Shown piece after piece: positions 7,631 through 26,189 of a DNA stretch of 64,000 nucleotides; position 1 is the first letter of the stretch; each line of letters begins with the position of its first letter. The DNA comes from Eledone cirrhosa (taxonomy: Eukaryota > Mollusca > Cephalopoda > Octopoda > Eledonidae), in the NCBI GenBank assembly GCA_964016885.1, contig OZ024744.1, positions 73,456,310-73,520,309 of the forward strand, read 5' to 3'. A model generated the notes under the pieces. The model searched no databases, was not told the origin of the DNA, and was given only the letters and a program-made list of their open reading frames with translations. The position numbers and the translations under genes were made by a program.

Positions 7631-8739
7631 CCACCACAAACACTACCACCACAAACACTACCACCACAAACACTACCATCACAAACACTACCACTACAAA
7701 CACTACCACCACAAACAGTACCACCACAAACACTACCACCACAAACACTACCACTACAAACACTACCACCACAAACACTACCACCACAAACACTACCACC
7801 ACAAACACTACCACCACAAACACTACCACCACAAACACTACCACCACAAACATTACCACCACAAACACTACCACCACAAACACTACCACCACAAACACTA
7901 CCACCACAAACACTACCACCACAAACACTACCACCACAAACACTACCACCACAAACACTACCACCACAAACACTACCACCACAAACACTACCACCACAAA
8001 CACTACCACCACAAACACTACCATCACAAACACTACCATCACAAACACTACCACCACAAACACTACCACCACAAACACTACCACCACAAACACTACCACC
8101 ACAAACACTACCACCACAAACACTACCACCACAAACACTACCACCACAAACACTACCACCACAAACACTACCACCACAAACACTACCACCACAAACACTA
8201 CCACCACAAACACTACCACCACAAACACTACCACCACAAACACTACCACCACAAACACTACCACCACAAACACTACCATCACAAACACTACCATCACAAA
8301 CACCACCACCACAAACACTACCACCACAAACACTACCACCACAAACACTACCACCACAAACACTACCAGCACAAACACTACCACCACAAACACCACCACC
8401 ACAAACACTACCACCACAAACACTACCACCACAAACACTACCACCACAAACACTACCATCACAAACACTACCACCACAAACACTACCACCACAAACACTA
8501 CCATCACAAACACTACCACCACAAACACTACCACCACAAACACTACCACCACAAACACTACCACCACAAACACTACCACCACAAACACTACCACCACAAA
8601 CACTACCACCACAAACACTACCACCACAAACACTACCATCACAAACACTACCACCACAAACACTATCACCACAAACACTACCACCACAAACACTACCAGC
8701 ACAAACACTACCACCACAAACACTACCATCACAAACACT

Positions 8740-10830
8740 ACCACCACAAACACTACCACCACAGACACTACCACCACAAACACTACCATCACAAACACTA
8801 CCATCACAAACACCACCACCACAAACACTACCACCACAAACACTACCACCACAAACACTACCATCACAAACACTACCACCACAAACACTACCATCACAAA
8901 CACTACCACCACAAACACTACCATCACAAACACTACCACCACAGACACTACCACCACAAACACTACCATCACAAACACTACCACCACAAACACTACCACC
9001 ACAAACACTACCACCACAAACACTACCACCACAAACACTACCATCACAAACACTACCACCACAAACACCACCACCACAAACACTACCACCACAAACACTA
9101 CCACCACAAACACTACCATCACAAACACTACCACCACAAACACTACCATCACAAACACTACCACCACAAACACCACCACCACAAACACTACCACCACAAA
9201 CACTACCACCACAAACACTACAACTACAACCACTACCACCACAAACACTACCACCACAAACACTACCACCACAAACACCACCACCACAAACACTACCACC
9301 ACAAACACTACCACCACAAACACTACCACCACAAACATTACCACCACAAACACTACCATCACAAACACTACCACCACAAACACTACCACCACAAACACCA
9401 CCACCACAAACACTACCACCACAAACACTACCACCTCAAACACTACCACCACAACCACTACCATCACAAACACTACCACCACAAACACTACCACCACAAA
9501 CACCACCACCACAAACACTACCACCACAAACACTACCACCTCAAACACTACCACCACAACCACTACCACCTCAAACACTACCACCACAACCACTACCACC
9601 ACAAACACTACCATCACAAACACTACCACCACAAACACTACCATCACAAACACTACCATCACAAACACTACCACCACAAACACTACCACCACAAACATTA
9701 CCACCACAAACACTACCATCACAAACACTACCACCACAAACACTACCATCACAAACACTACCACCACAAACACTACCACCACAAACACCACCACCACAAA
9801 CACTACCACCACAAACACTACCACCTCAAACACTACCACCACAACCACTACCACCTCAAACACTACCACCACAAACACTACCACCACAAACACTACCATC
9901 ACAAACACTACCACCACAAACACTACCATCACAAACACTACCATCACAAACACTACCACCACAAACACTACCACCACAAACACTACCACCACAACCACTA
10001 CCACCACAAACACTACCATCACAAACACTACCACCACAAACACTACCATCACAAACACTACCATCACAAACACTACCACCACAAACACTACCACCACAAA
10101 CACTACCATCACAAACACTACCATCACAAACACTACCATCACAAACACTACCATCACAAACACTACCACCACAAACACTACCACCACAAACACTACCACC
10201 ACAAACACTACCACCACAAACACTACCACCACAAACACTACCACCACAAACACTACCACAACAAACACCACCATCACAAACACTACCACCACAAACACTA
10301 CCACCACAAACACTACCACCACAAACACTACCACCACAAACACTACCACCACAAACACTACCACCACAAACACTACCACCACAAACACTACCAGCACAAA
10401 CACTACCACCACAAACACTACCACCACAAACACTACCACCACAAACACTACCATCACAAACACTACCACCACAAACACTACCACCACAAACACTACCATC
10501 ACAAACACTACCATCACAAAGACTACCACCACAAAGACTACCACCACAAACAATACCACCACAAACACTACCATCACAAACACTACCATCACAAACACTA
10601 CCACAACAAACACCACCACCACAAAAACTACCACCACAAACACTACCATCACAAACACTACCATCACAAACACTACCACAACAAACACCACCACCACAAA
10701 AACTACCACCACAAACACTACCATCACAAACACTACCATCACAAACACTACCACAACAAACACCACCACCACAAAAACTACCATCACAAACACTACCATC
10801 ACAAACACTACCACAACAAACACTACCACC
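8740..10830. repeat. Block A1, homologous to 15220-17330
   Basis: Variant-unit haplotype repeated about 6.48-6.51 kb downstream. Markers: CAGACAC at 8941 and 15421, ACAACTACAAC at 9211 and 15721, the first AAAGAC pair unit at 10516 and 17011. Offsets drift by whole units, so 15-bp indels separate the copies. Confidence 0.75.
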
Positions 10831-13380
10831 ACAAACACTACCACCACAAACACTACCATCACAAACACTACCACCACAAACACTACCACCACAAACACTA
10901 CCACCACAAACACTACCATCACAAACACTACCACAACAAACACTACCACCACAAACACTACCACCACAAACACTACCATCACAAACACTACCACCACAAA
11001 AACTACCATCACAAACACTACCATCACAAACACTACCACAACAAACACTACCACCACAAACACTACCACCACAAACACTACCATCACAAACACTACCACC
11101 ACAAACACTACCACCACAAACACTACCACCACAAACACTACCATCACAAACACTACCACCACAAACACTACCACCACAAACACTACCACCACAAACACTA
11201 CCACCTCAAACACTACCACCACAAACACTACCACCACAAACACTACCACCACAAACACTACCACCACAAACATTACCACCACAAACACTACCACCACAAA
11301 CACTACCACCACAAACACTACCACCACAAACACTACCACCACAAACACTACCACCACAAACACTACCACCACAAACATTACCACCACAAACACTACCACC
11401 ACAAACACTACCACCACAAACACTACCACCACAAACATTACCACCACAAACACTACCACCACAAACACTACCACCACAAACACTACCACCACAAACACTA
11501 CCACCACAAACATTACCACCACAAACACTACCATCACAAACACTACCATCACAAACACTACCACCACAAACACTACCACCACAAACACTACCACCACAAA
11601 CACTACCACCACAAACACTACCACCACAAACATTACCACCACAAACACTACCACCACAAACACTACCACCACAAACACTACCACCACAAAAACTACCACC
11701 ACAAACACTACCACCACAAACACTACCACCACAAACACTACCACCACAAACACTACCACCACAAACACTACCACCACAAACACTACCACAACAAACACCA
11801 CCATCACAAACACTACCACCACAAACACTACCACAACAAACACCACCATCACAAACACTACCACCACAAACACTACCACCACAAACACTACCACCACAAA
11901 CACTACCACCACAAACACTACCACCACAAACACTACCACCACAAACACTACCACCACAAACACTACCAGCACAAACACTACCACCACAAACACTACCACC
12001 ACAAACACTACCACCACAAACACTACCATCACAAACACTACCACCACAAACACTACCACCACAAACACTACCATCACAAACACTACCATCACAAAGACTA
12101 CCACCACAAAGACTACCACCACAAACAATACCACCACAAACACTACCATCACAAACACTACCATCACAAACACTACCACAACAAACACCACCACCACAAA
12201 AACTACCACCACAAACACTACCATCACAAACACTACCATCACAAACACTACCACAACAAACACCACCACCACAAAAACTACCACCACAAACACTACCATC
12301 ACAAACACTACCATCACAAACACTACCACAACAAACACCACCACCACAAAAACTACCATCACAAACACTACCATCACAAACACTACCACAACAAACACTA
12401 CCACCACAAACACTACCACCACAAACACTACCATCACAAACACTACCACCACAAACACTACCACCACAAACACTACCACCACAAACACTACCATCACAAA
12501 CACTACCACAACAAACACTACCACCACAAACACTACCACCACAAACACTACCATCACAAACACTACCACCACAAAAACTACCATCACAAACACTACCATC
12601 ACAAACACTACCACAACAAACACTACCACCACAAACACTACCACCACAAACACTACCATCACAAACACTACCACCACAAACACTACCACCACAAACACTA
12701 CCACCACAAACACTACCATCACAAACACTACCACCACAAACACTACCACCACAAACACTACCACCACAAACACTACCACCTCAAACACTACCACCACAAA
12801 CACTACCACCACAAACACTACCACCACAAACACTACCACCACAAACATTACCACCACAAACACTACCACCACAAACACTACCACCACAAACACTACCACC
12901 ACAAACACTACCACCACAAACACTACCACCACAAACACTACCACCACAAACATTACCACCACAAACACTACCACCACAAACACTACCACCACAAACACTA
13001 CCACCACAAACATTACCACCACAAACACTACCACCACAAACACTACCACCACAAACACTACCACCACAAACACTACCACCACAAACATTACCACCACAAA
13101 CACTACCATCACAAACACTACCATCACAAACACTACCACCACAAACACTACCACCACAAACACTACCACCACAAACACTACCACCACAAACACTACCACC
13201 ACAAACATTACCACCACAAACACTACCACCACAAACACTACCACCACAAACACTACCACCACAAAAACTACCACCACAAACACTACCACCACAAACACTA
13301 CCACCACAAACACTACCACCACAAACACTACCACCACAAACACTACCACCACAAACACTACCACAACAAACACCACCATC
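10231..13380. repeat. 1,575-bp tandem block duplication (105 units)
   Basis: Copies 10231-11805 and 11806-13380. Every diagnostic unit I compared recurs at exactly +1,575: ACA+ACCATC at 10246/11821, AGC at 10381/11956, AAAGAC at 10521/12096, the TCAAAC unit at 11206/12781, CATTACC at 11266/12841, 11371/12946 and 11506/13081, AAAAAC at 11686/13261. I noticed no differences, so it is recent or gene-converted. Confidence 0.88.
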
Positions 13381-16335
13381 ACAAACACTACCACCACAAA
13401 CATTACCACCACAAACACTACCACCACAAACACTACCACCACAAACATTACCACCACAAACACTACCATCACAAACACTACCATCACAAACACTACCACC
13501 ACAAACACTACCACCACAAACACTACCACCACAAACACTACCACCACAAACACCTCCACCACAAACACTATCACCACAAACACTACCACCACAAACACTA
13601 CCACCACAAACACTATCACCACAAACACTACCACCACAAACACCTCCACCACAAACACTACCACCACAAACACTACCACCACAAACACTACCACCACAAA
13701 CATTACCACCACAAACACTACCACCACAAACACTACCATCACAAACACTACCACCACAAACACTACCACCACAAACACTACCACCACAAACACTACCACC
13801 ACAAACACTACCACCACAAACATTACCACCACAAACACTACCACCACAAACACTACCACCACAAACACTACCACCAAAAACACTACCACCACAAACATTA
13901 CCACCACAAACACTACCACCACAAACACTACCACCACAAACACTACCACAACAAACACCACCATCACAAACACTACCACCACAAACATTACCACCACAAA
14001 CACTACCACCACAAACACTACCACCACAAACATTACCACCACAAACACTACCATCACAAACACTACCACCACAAAAACTACCACCACAAACACTACCACC
14101 ACAAACACTACCACCACAAACACTACCACCACAAACACTACCACCACAAACACTACCACCACAAACACTACCACAACAAACACCACCATCACAAACACTA
14201 CCACCACAAACACTACCACCACAAACACTACCACCACAAACACTACCACCACAAACACTACCACCACAAACACTACCACCACAAACACTACCACCACAAA
14301 CACTACCACTACAAACACTACCATCACAAACACTACCACCACAAACACTACCACCACAAAAACTACCACCACAAACACCACCACCACAAACACTACCACC
14401 ACAAACACTACATTCACAAACACCACCATCACAACCACTACCACCACAAACACTACCACCACAAACACTACATTCACAAACACCACCATCACAACCACTA
14501 CCACCACAAACACTACCACCACAAACACTACCATCACAAACACTACCTTCACAAACACTACCACCACAAACACTACCACCATTAACACTACCATCACAAA
14601 CACTACCACCACAAACACTACCACCACAAAAACTACCACCACAAACACTACCACCACAAACACTACCACCAGAAACACTACCACCACAAACACTACCACC
14701 ACAAAAACTACCACCACAAACACCACCACCACAAACACTACCACCAGAAACACTACCACCATTAACACTACCATCACAAACACTACCACCACAAACACTA
14801 CCACCACAAAAACTACCACCACAGACACTACCACCACAAACACTACCACCACAAACACTACCAGCACAAACACTACCACCACAAACACTACCATCACAAA
14901 CACTACCACCACAAACACTACCACCACAGACACTACCACCACAAACACTACCATCACAAACACTACCATCACAAACACCACCACCACAAACACTACCACC
15001 ACAAACACTACCACCACAAACACTACCAGCACACACACTAACACCACAAACACTACCACCACAAACACTACCACCACAAACACTACCACCACAAACACTA
15101 CCACCACAAACACTACCACCACAAACACTACCACCACAAACACTACCATCACAAACACTACCACCACAAACACTACCATCACAAACACTACCACCACAAA
15201 CACTACCATCACAAACACTACCATCACAAACACTACCATCACAAACACTACCACCACAAACACCACCACCACAAACACTACCACCACAAACACTACCACC
15301 ACAAACACTACCACCACAAACACTACCACCACAAACACTACCATCACAAACACTACCACCACAAACACTACCATCACAAACACTACCACCACAAACACTA
15401 CCATCACAAACACTACCACCACAGACACTACCACCACAAACACTACCATCACAAACACTACCACCACAAACACTACCACCACAAACACTACCACCACAAA
15501 CACTACCACCACAAACACTACCATCACAAACACTACCACCACAAACACCACCACCACAAACACTACCACCACAAACACTACCACCACAAACACTACCATC
15601 ACAAACACTACCACCACAAACACTACCATCACAAACACTACCATCACAAACACTACCATCACAAACACTACCACCACAAACACCACCACCACAAACACTA
15701 CCACCACAAACACTACCACCACAAACACTACAACTACAACCACTACCACCACAAACACTACCACCACAAACACTACCACCACAAACACCACCACCACAAA
15801 CACTACCACCACAAACACTACCACCACAAACACTACCACCACAAACATTACCACCACAAACACTACCATCACAAACACTACCACCACAAACACTACCACC
15901 ACAAACACCACCACCACAAACACTACCACCACAAACACTACCACCTCAAACACTACCACCACAACCACTACCATCACAAACACTACCACCACAAACACTA
16001 CCACCACAAACACCACCACCACAAACACTACCACCACAAACACTACCACCTCAAACACTACCACCACAACCACTACCACCTCAAACACTACCACCACAAC
16101 CACTACCACCACAAACACTACCATCACAAACACTACCACCACAAACACTACCATCACAAACACTACCATCACAAACACTACCACCACAAACACTACCACC
16201 ACAAACATTACCACCACAAACACTACCATCACAAACACTACCACCACAAACACTACCATCACAAACACTACCACCACAAACACTACCACCACAAACACCA
16301 CCACCACAAACACTACCACCACAAACACTACCACC

Positions 16336-19300
16336 TCAAACACTACCACCACAACCACTACCACTTCAAACACTACCACCACAACCACTACCACCACAAA
16401 CACTACCATCACAAACACTACCACCACAAACACTACCATCACAAACACTACCATCACAAACACTACCACCACAAACACTACCACCACAACCACTACCACC
16501 ACAAACACTACCATCACAAACACTACCACCACAAACACTACCATCACAAACACTACCATCACAAACACTACCACCACAAACACTACCACCACAAACACTA
16601 CCATCACAAACACTACCTTCACAAACACTACCATCACAAACACTACCATCACAAACACTACCACCACAAACACTACCACCACAAACACTACCACCACAAA
16701 CACTACCACCACAAACACTACCACCACAAACACTACCACCACAAACACTACCACAACAAACACCACCATCACAAACACTACCACCACAAACACTACCACC
16801 ACAAACACTACCACCACAAACACTACCACCACAAACACTACCACCACAAACACTACCACCACAAACACTACCACCACAAACACTACCAGCACAAACACTA
16901 CCACCACAAACACTACCACCACAAACACTACCACCACAAACACTACCATCACAAACACTACCACCACAAACACTACCACCACAAACACTACCATCACAAA
17001 CACTACCATCACAAAGACTACCACCACAAAGACTACCACCACAAACACCACCACCACAAACACTACCATCACAAACACTACCATCACAAACACTACCACA
17101 ACAAACACCACCACCACAAAAACTACCACCACAAACACTACCATCACAAACACTACCATCACAAACACTACCACAACAAACACCACCACCACAAAAACTA
17201 CCACCACAAACACTACCATCACAAACACTACCATCACAAACACTACCACAACAAACACCACCACCACAAAAACTACCATCACAAACACTACCATCACAAA
17301 CACTACCACAACAAACACTACCATCACAAACACTACCACCACAAACACTACCATCACAACCACTACCACCACAAACACTACCACCACAAACACCACCACC
17401 ACAAACACTACCATCACAAACACTACCACCACAAACACTACCACCACAAACACTACCACCACAAACACTACCACCACAAACACTACCACAACAAACACTA
17501 CCATCACAAACACTACCACCACAAACACTACCATCACAACCACTACCACCACAAACACTACCACCACAAACACCACCACCACAAACACTACCATCACAAA
17601 CACTACCACCACAAACACTACCACCACAAACACTACCACCACAAACACTACCACCACAAACACTACCACCACAAACACTACCATCACAAACACTACCACC
17701 ACAAACACTACCACCACAAACACTACCACCACAAACACTACCATCACAAACACTACCATCACAAACACTACCACCACAAACACTACCACCACAAACACTA
17801 CCATCACAAACACTACCACCACAAACACTACCACCACAAACACTACCACCACAAACACTACCACCTCAAACACTACCACCACAAACACTACCACCACAAA
17901 CACTACCACCACAAACACTACCACCACAAACACTACCACCACAAACATTACCACCACAAACATTACCACCACAAACACTACCACCACAAACACTACCACC
18001 ACAAACACTACCACCACAAACACTACCACCACAAACACTACCACCACAAACATTACCACCACAAACACTACCACCACAAACACTACCACCACAAACACTA
18101 CCACCACAAACATTACCACCACAAACACTACCACCACAAACACTACCACCACAAACACTACCACCACAAACACTACCACCACAAACATTACCACCACAAA
18201 CACTACCATCACAAACACTACCACCACAAACACTACCACCACAAACACTACCACCACAAACACTACCACCACAAACACTACCACCACAAACATTACCACC
18301 ACAAACACTACCACCACAAACACTACCACCACAAACACTACCACCACAAAAACTACCACCACAAACACTACCACCACAAACACTACCACCACAAACACTA
18401 CCACCACAAACACTACCACCACAAACACTACCACCACAAACACTACCACCACAAACACTACCACCACAAACACTACCACCACAAACACTACCACCACAAA
18501 CACTACCACCACAAACACTACCACCACAAACACTACCACCACAAACACTACCACCACAAACACTACCACCACAAACACTACCACCACAAACACTACCACC
18601 ACAAACACTACCACCACAAACACTACCACCACAAACACTACCACAACAAACACCACCATCACAAACACTACCACCACAAACATTACCACCACAAACACTA
18701 CCACCACAAACACTACCACCACAAACATTACCACCACAAACACTACCATCACAAACACTACCATCACAAACACTACCACCACAAACACTACCACCACAAA
18801 CACTACCACCACAAACACTACCACCACAAACACTACCACCACAAACATTACCACCACAAACACTACCACCACAAACACTACCACCACAAACACTACCACC
18901 ACAAAAACTACCACCACAAACACTACCACCACAAACACTACCACCACAAACACTACCACCACAAACACTACCACCACAAACACTACCACAACAAACACCA
19001 CCATCACAAACACTACCACCACAAACACTACCACCACAAACACTACCACCACAAACACTACCACCACAAACACTACCACCACAAACACTACCACCACAAA
19101 CACTACCACCACAAACACTACCACTACAAACACTACCATCACAAACACTACCACCACAAACACTACCACCACAAAAACTACCACCACAAACACTACCACC
19201 TCAAACACTACCACCACAACCACTACCACTTCAAACACTACCACCACAACCACTACCACCACAAACACTACCATCACAAACACTACCACCACAAACACTA

Positions 19301-22080
19301 CCATCACAAACACTACCATCACAAACACTACCACCACAAACACTACCACCACAACCACTACCACCACAAACACTACCATCACAAACACTACCACCACAAA
19401 CACTACCATCACAAACACTACCATCACAAACACTACCACCACAAACACTACCACCACAAACACTACCATCACAAACACTACCTTCACAAACACTACCATC
19501 ACAAACACTACCATCACAAACACTACCACCACAAACACTACCACCACAAACACTAGCACCACAAACACTACCACCACAAACACTACCACCACAAACACTA
19601 CCACCACAAACACTACCACAACAAACACCACCATCACAAACACTACCACCACAAACACTACCACCACAAACACTACCACCACAAACACTACCACCACAAA
19701 CACTACCACCACAAACACTACCACCACAAACACTACCACCACAAACACTACCAGCACAAACACTACCACCACAAACACTACCACCACAAACACTACCACC
19801 ACAAACACTACCATCACAAACACTACCACCACAAACACTACCACCACAAACACTACCATCACAAACACTACCATCACAAAGACTACCACCACAAAGACTA
19901 CCACCACAAACACCACCACCACAAACACTACCATCACAAACACTACCATCACAAACACTACCACAACAAACACCACCACCACAAAAACTACCACCACAAA
20001 CACTACCATCACAAACACTACCATCACAAACACTACCACAACAAACACCACCACCACAAAAACTACCACCACAAACACTACCATCACAAACACTACCATC
20101 ACAAACACTACCACAACAAACACCACCACCACAAAAACTACCATCACAAACACTACCATCACAAACACTACCACAACAAACACTACCATCACAAACACTA
20201 CCACCACAAACACTACCATCACAACCACTACCACCACAAACACTACCACCACAAACACCACCACCACAAACACTACCATCACAAACACTACCACCACAAA
20301 CACTACCACCACAAACACTACCACCACAAACACTACCACCACAAACACTACCACAACAAACACTACCATCACAAACACTACCACCACAAACACTACCATC
20401 ACAACCACTACCACCACAAACACTACCACCACAAACACCACCACCACAAACACTACCATCACAAACACTACCACCACAAACACTACCACCACAAACACTA
20501 CCACCACAAACACTACCACCACAAACACTACCACCACAAACACTACCATCACAAACACTACCACCACAAACACTACCACCACAAACACTACCACCACAAA
20601 CACTACCATCACAAACACTACCATCACAAACACTACCACCACAAACACTACCACCACAAACACTACCATCACAAACACTACCACCACAAACACTACCACC
20701 ACAAACACTACCACCACAAACACTACCACCTCAAACACTACCACCACAAACACTACCACCACAAACACTACCACCACAAACACTACCACCACAAACACTA
20801 CCACCACAAACATTACCACCACAAACATTACCACCACAAACACTACCACCACAAACACTACCACCACAAACACTACCACCACAAACACTACCACCACAAA
20901 CACTACCACCACAAACATTACCACCACAAACACTACCACCACAAACACTACCACCACAAACACTACCACCACAAACATTACCACCACAAACACTACCACC
21001 ACAAACACTACCACCACAAACACTACCACCACAAACACTACCACCACAAACATTACCACCACAAACACTACCATCACAAACACTACCACCACAAACACTA
21101 CCACCACAAACACTACCACCACAAACACTACCACCACAAACACTACCACCACAAACATTACCACCACAAACACTACCACCACAAACACTACCACCACAAA
21201 CACTACCACCACAAAAACTACCACCACAAACACTACCACCACAAACACTACCACCACAAACACTACCACCACAAACACTACCACCACAAACACTACCACC
21301 ACAAACACTACCACCACAAACACTACCACCACAAACACTACCACCACAAACACTACCACCACAAACACTACCACCACAAACACTACCACCACAAACACTA
21401 CCACCACAAACACTACCACCACAAACACTACCACCACAAACACTACCACCACAAACACTACCACCACAAACACTACCACCACAAACACTACCACCACAAA
21501 CACTACCACAACAAACACCACCATCACAAACACTACCACCACAAACATTACCACCACAAACACTACCACCACAAACACTACCACCACAAACATTACCACC
21601 ACAAACACTACCATCACAAATACTACCATCACAAACACTACCACCACAAACACTACCACCACAAACACTACCACCACAAACACTACCACCACAAACACTA
21701 CCACCACAAACATTACCACCACAAACACTACCACCACAAACACTACCACCACAAACACTACCACCACAAAAACTACCACCACAAACACTACCACCACAAA
21801 CACTACCACCACAAACACTACCACCACAAACACTACCACCACAAACACTACCACCACAAACACTACCACAACAAACACCACCATCACAAACACTACCACC
21901 ACAAACACTACCACCACAAACACTACCACCACAAACACTACCACCACAAACACTACCACCACAAACACTACCACCACAAACACTACCACCACAAACACTA
22001 CCACTACAAACACTACCATCACAAACACTACCACCACAAACACTACCACCACAAAAACTACCACCACAAACACCACCACC
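16336..22080. repeat. 2,865-bp tandem block duplication (191 units)
   Basis: Copies begin at 16336 and 19201. Markers at +2,865 include the TCAAAC unit (16336/19201, 16366/19231, 17866/20731), the TTC unit (16606/19471), ACAACC (17356/20221), CATTACC (18676/21541) and AAAAAC (18901/21766). After about 18950 the offset becomes 2,880, so copy 2 has one extra unit. A private change, ACTAGCACC at 19546, marks copy 2. Confidence 0.87.
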
Positions 22081-24450
22081 ACAAACACTACCACCACAAA
22101 CACTACATTCACAAACACCACCATCACAACCACTACCACCACAAACACTACCACCACAAACACTACATTCACAAACACCACCATCACAACCACTACCACC
22201 ACAAACACTACCACCACAAACACTACCACCAGAAACACTACCACCATTAACACTACCATCACAAACACTACCACCACAAACACTACCACCACAAAAACTA
22301 CCACCACAAACACTACCACCACAAACACTACCACCAGAAACACTACCACCACAAACACTACCACCACAAAAACTACCACCACAAACACCACCACCACAAA
22401 CACTACCACCAGAAACACTACCACCATTAACACTACCATCACAAACACTACCACCACAAACACTACCACCACAAAAACTACCACCACAGACACTACCACC
22501 ACAAACACTACCACCACAAACACTACCACCACAAACACTACCACCACAAACACTACCACCACAAACATTACCACCACAAACACTACCATCACAAACACTA
22601 CCATCACAAACACTACCACCACAAACACTACCACCACAAACACTACCACCACAAACACTATCACCACAAACACTACCACCACAAACACTACCACTACAAA
22701 CACTACCATCACAAACACTACCACCACAAACACTACCACCACAAAAACTACCACCACAAACACCACCACCACAAACACTACCACCACAAACACTACATTC
22801 ACAAACACCACCATCACAACCACTACCACCACAAACACTACCACCACAAACACTACATTCACAAACACCACCATCACAACCACTACCACCACAAACACTA
22901 CCACCAGAAACACTACCACCATTAACACTACCATCACAAACACTACCACCACAAACACTACCACCACAAAAACTACCACCACAAACACTACCACCACAAA
23001 CACTACCACCAGAAACACTACCACCACAAACACTACCACCACAAAAACTACCACCACAAATACCACCACCACAAACACTACCACCAGAAACACTACCACC
23101 ATTAACACTACCACCACAAACACTACCACTACAAACACTACCATCACAAACACTACCACCACAAACACTACCACCACAAAAACTACCACCACAAACACCA
23201 CCACCACAAACACTACCACCACAAACACTACATTCACAAACACCACCATCACAACCACTACCACTACAAACACTACCACCACAAACACTACATTCACAAA
23301 CACCACCATCACAACCACTACCACCACAAACACTACCACCACAAACACTACCACCACAAACACTACCACCACAAAAACTACCACCACAGACACTACCACC
23401 ACAAACACTACCACCACAAACACTACCACCACAAACACTACCACCACAAACACTACCACCACAAACACTACCACCACAAACAATACCACCACAAACACTA
23501 CCACCACAAACACTACCATCACAAACACTACCATCCCAAACACTACCACCACAAACACTACCACAACAAACACTACCACCACAAACACTACCACCACAAA
23601 CACTACCACCACAAACACTACCATCACAAAGACTACCATCACAAACACTACCACCACAAACACCACCACCACAAACACTACCATCACAAACACTACCACC
23701 ACAAACACCACCACCACAAACACTACCATCACAAACACTACCACCACAAACACTACCACCACAAACACTACCACCACAAACACTACCACCAAAAACACTA
23801 CCACCACAAACACTACCATCACAAACACTACCACCAAAAACACTACCACCACAAACACTACCACCACAAACACTACTACCACAAACACTACATTCACAAA
23901 CACCACCATCACAACCACTACCACCACAAACACTACCACCACAAACACTACCACCACAAACACTACCATCACAAACACTACCACCACAAACACTACCACC
24001 ACAAACACTACCACCACAAACACTACCACTACAAACACTACCACCACAAACACTACCACCACAAACACTACCACCACAAACACTACCACCACAACCACTA
24101 CCACCACAAACACTACCACCACAAACACTACCACCACAACCACTACCACCACAAACACCACCACCACAAACACTACCACCACAAACACTACCAGCACAAA
24201 CACTACCATCACAAACACTACCACCAAAAACACTACCACCACAAACGCTACCACCACAAACACTACCACCACAAACACTACCACCACAAACACTACCATC
24301 ACAAACACTACCACCACAAACACTACCACCACAAACACTACCACCACAAACACTACCACTACAAACACTACCACCACAAACACTACCATCACAAACACTA
24401 CCACCACAAACACTACCATCACAAACACTACCACCAGAAAGGCTACCACC

Positions 24451-24464
24451 ACAAAACTACCACC
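24451..24464. other. 14-bp unit (one-base loss)
   Basis: A unit ACAAAACTACCACC follows the unusual AGAAAGGCT unit. The array register shifts here and the open frames of both strands change phase. Confidence 0.95.
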
Positions 24465-26189
24465 ACAAACACTACCACCACAAACACTACCACCACAAAC
24501 ACTACCACTACAAAGACTACCACCACAAACACTACCATTACAAACACTACCACCAGAAACCCTACCACCACAAACACTACCACCACAAACACTACCACCA
24601 CAAACACTACCATCACAAACACTACCACCACAAACACTACCACCACAAACACTACCACCACAAACACTACCACCACAAACACTACCATCACAAACACTAC
24701 CACCACAAACACTACCACCACAGACACTACCACCACAACCACTACCATCACAAACACTACCACAACAAACACTACCACCACAAACACTACCACCACAAAC
24801 ACTACCACCACAAACACTACTACCACAAACACTACCACCACAAACACTACCACCACAAACACTACCACCACAAACACTACCACCACAAACACTACCATCA
24901 CAACCACTACCACCACAAACACTACCACCACAAACAATACCACCACAAACACTACCACCACAAACACTACCAGCACAAACACTACCACCACAAACACTAC
25001 CACCACAAACACTACCACCACAAACACTACCACCACAAACACTACCATCACAAACACTACCACCACAAACACTACCACCACAAACACTACCACCACAAAC
25101 ACTACCACCACAATCACTACCATCACAAACACTACCACCACAGACACTACCACCACAAACACTACCACCACAAACACTACCACCACAAACACTACCACCA
25201 CAAACACTACCATCACAAACACTACCACCACAAACACTACCATCACAAACACTACCACCACAAACACTACCACCACAAACACTACCACCACAAACACTAC
25301 CACCACAAACACTACCATCACAAACACTACCACCACAAACACTACCACCACAGACACTACCACCACAAACACTACCACCACAAACACTACCACCACAAAC
25401 ACTACCACCACAAACACTACCATCACAAACACTACCACCACAAACACTACCACCACAAACACTACCATCACAAACACTACCACCACAAACACTACCATCA
25501 CAAACACTACCACCACAAACACTACCACCACAAACACTACCACCACAAACACTACCACCACAAACACTACCATCACAAACACTACCACCACAAACACTAC
25601 CACCACAGACACTACCACCACAAACACTACCACCACAAACACTACCACCACAAACACTACCACCACAAACACTACCATCACAAACACTACCACCACAAAC
25701 ACTACCACCACAAACACTACCATCACAAACACTACCACCACAAACACTACCACCACAAACACTACCACTACAAACACTACCACCACAAACACTACCATCA
25801 CAAACACTACCACCAGAAACCCTACCACCACAAACACTACCACCACAACCACTACCACCACAAACACTACCACCACAAACACTACCACCACAAACACTAC
25901 CACCACAAACACTACCACCACAAACACTACCACCACAAACACTACCACCACAAACACTACCACCACAAACACTACCATCACAAACACTACCACCACAAAC
26001 ACTACCACCACAAACACTACCACCACAAACACTACCACCACAAACACTACCACCACAAACACTACCACCACAAACACTACCACCACAAACACTACCATCA
26101 CAAACACTACCACCACAAACACTACCACCACAAACACTACCACCACAAACACTACCACCACAAACACTACCACCACAAACACTACCACC

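Noticed and set aside
12781..15036. Minus-strand CGGSV repeat resembling a keratin-associated or cysteine-rich protein
   Set aside because: Another phase of the same unit; no non-repeat ends and no start context.
7575..24452. Minus-strand VVVFV repeat as a giant hydrophobic protein
   Set aside because: Same artefact on the opposite strand; it ends at the register shift at 24451.
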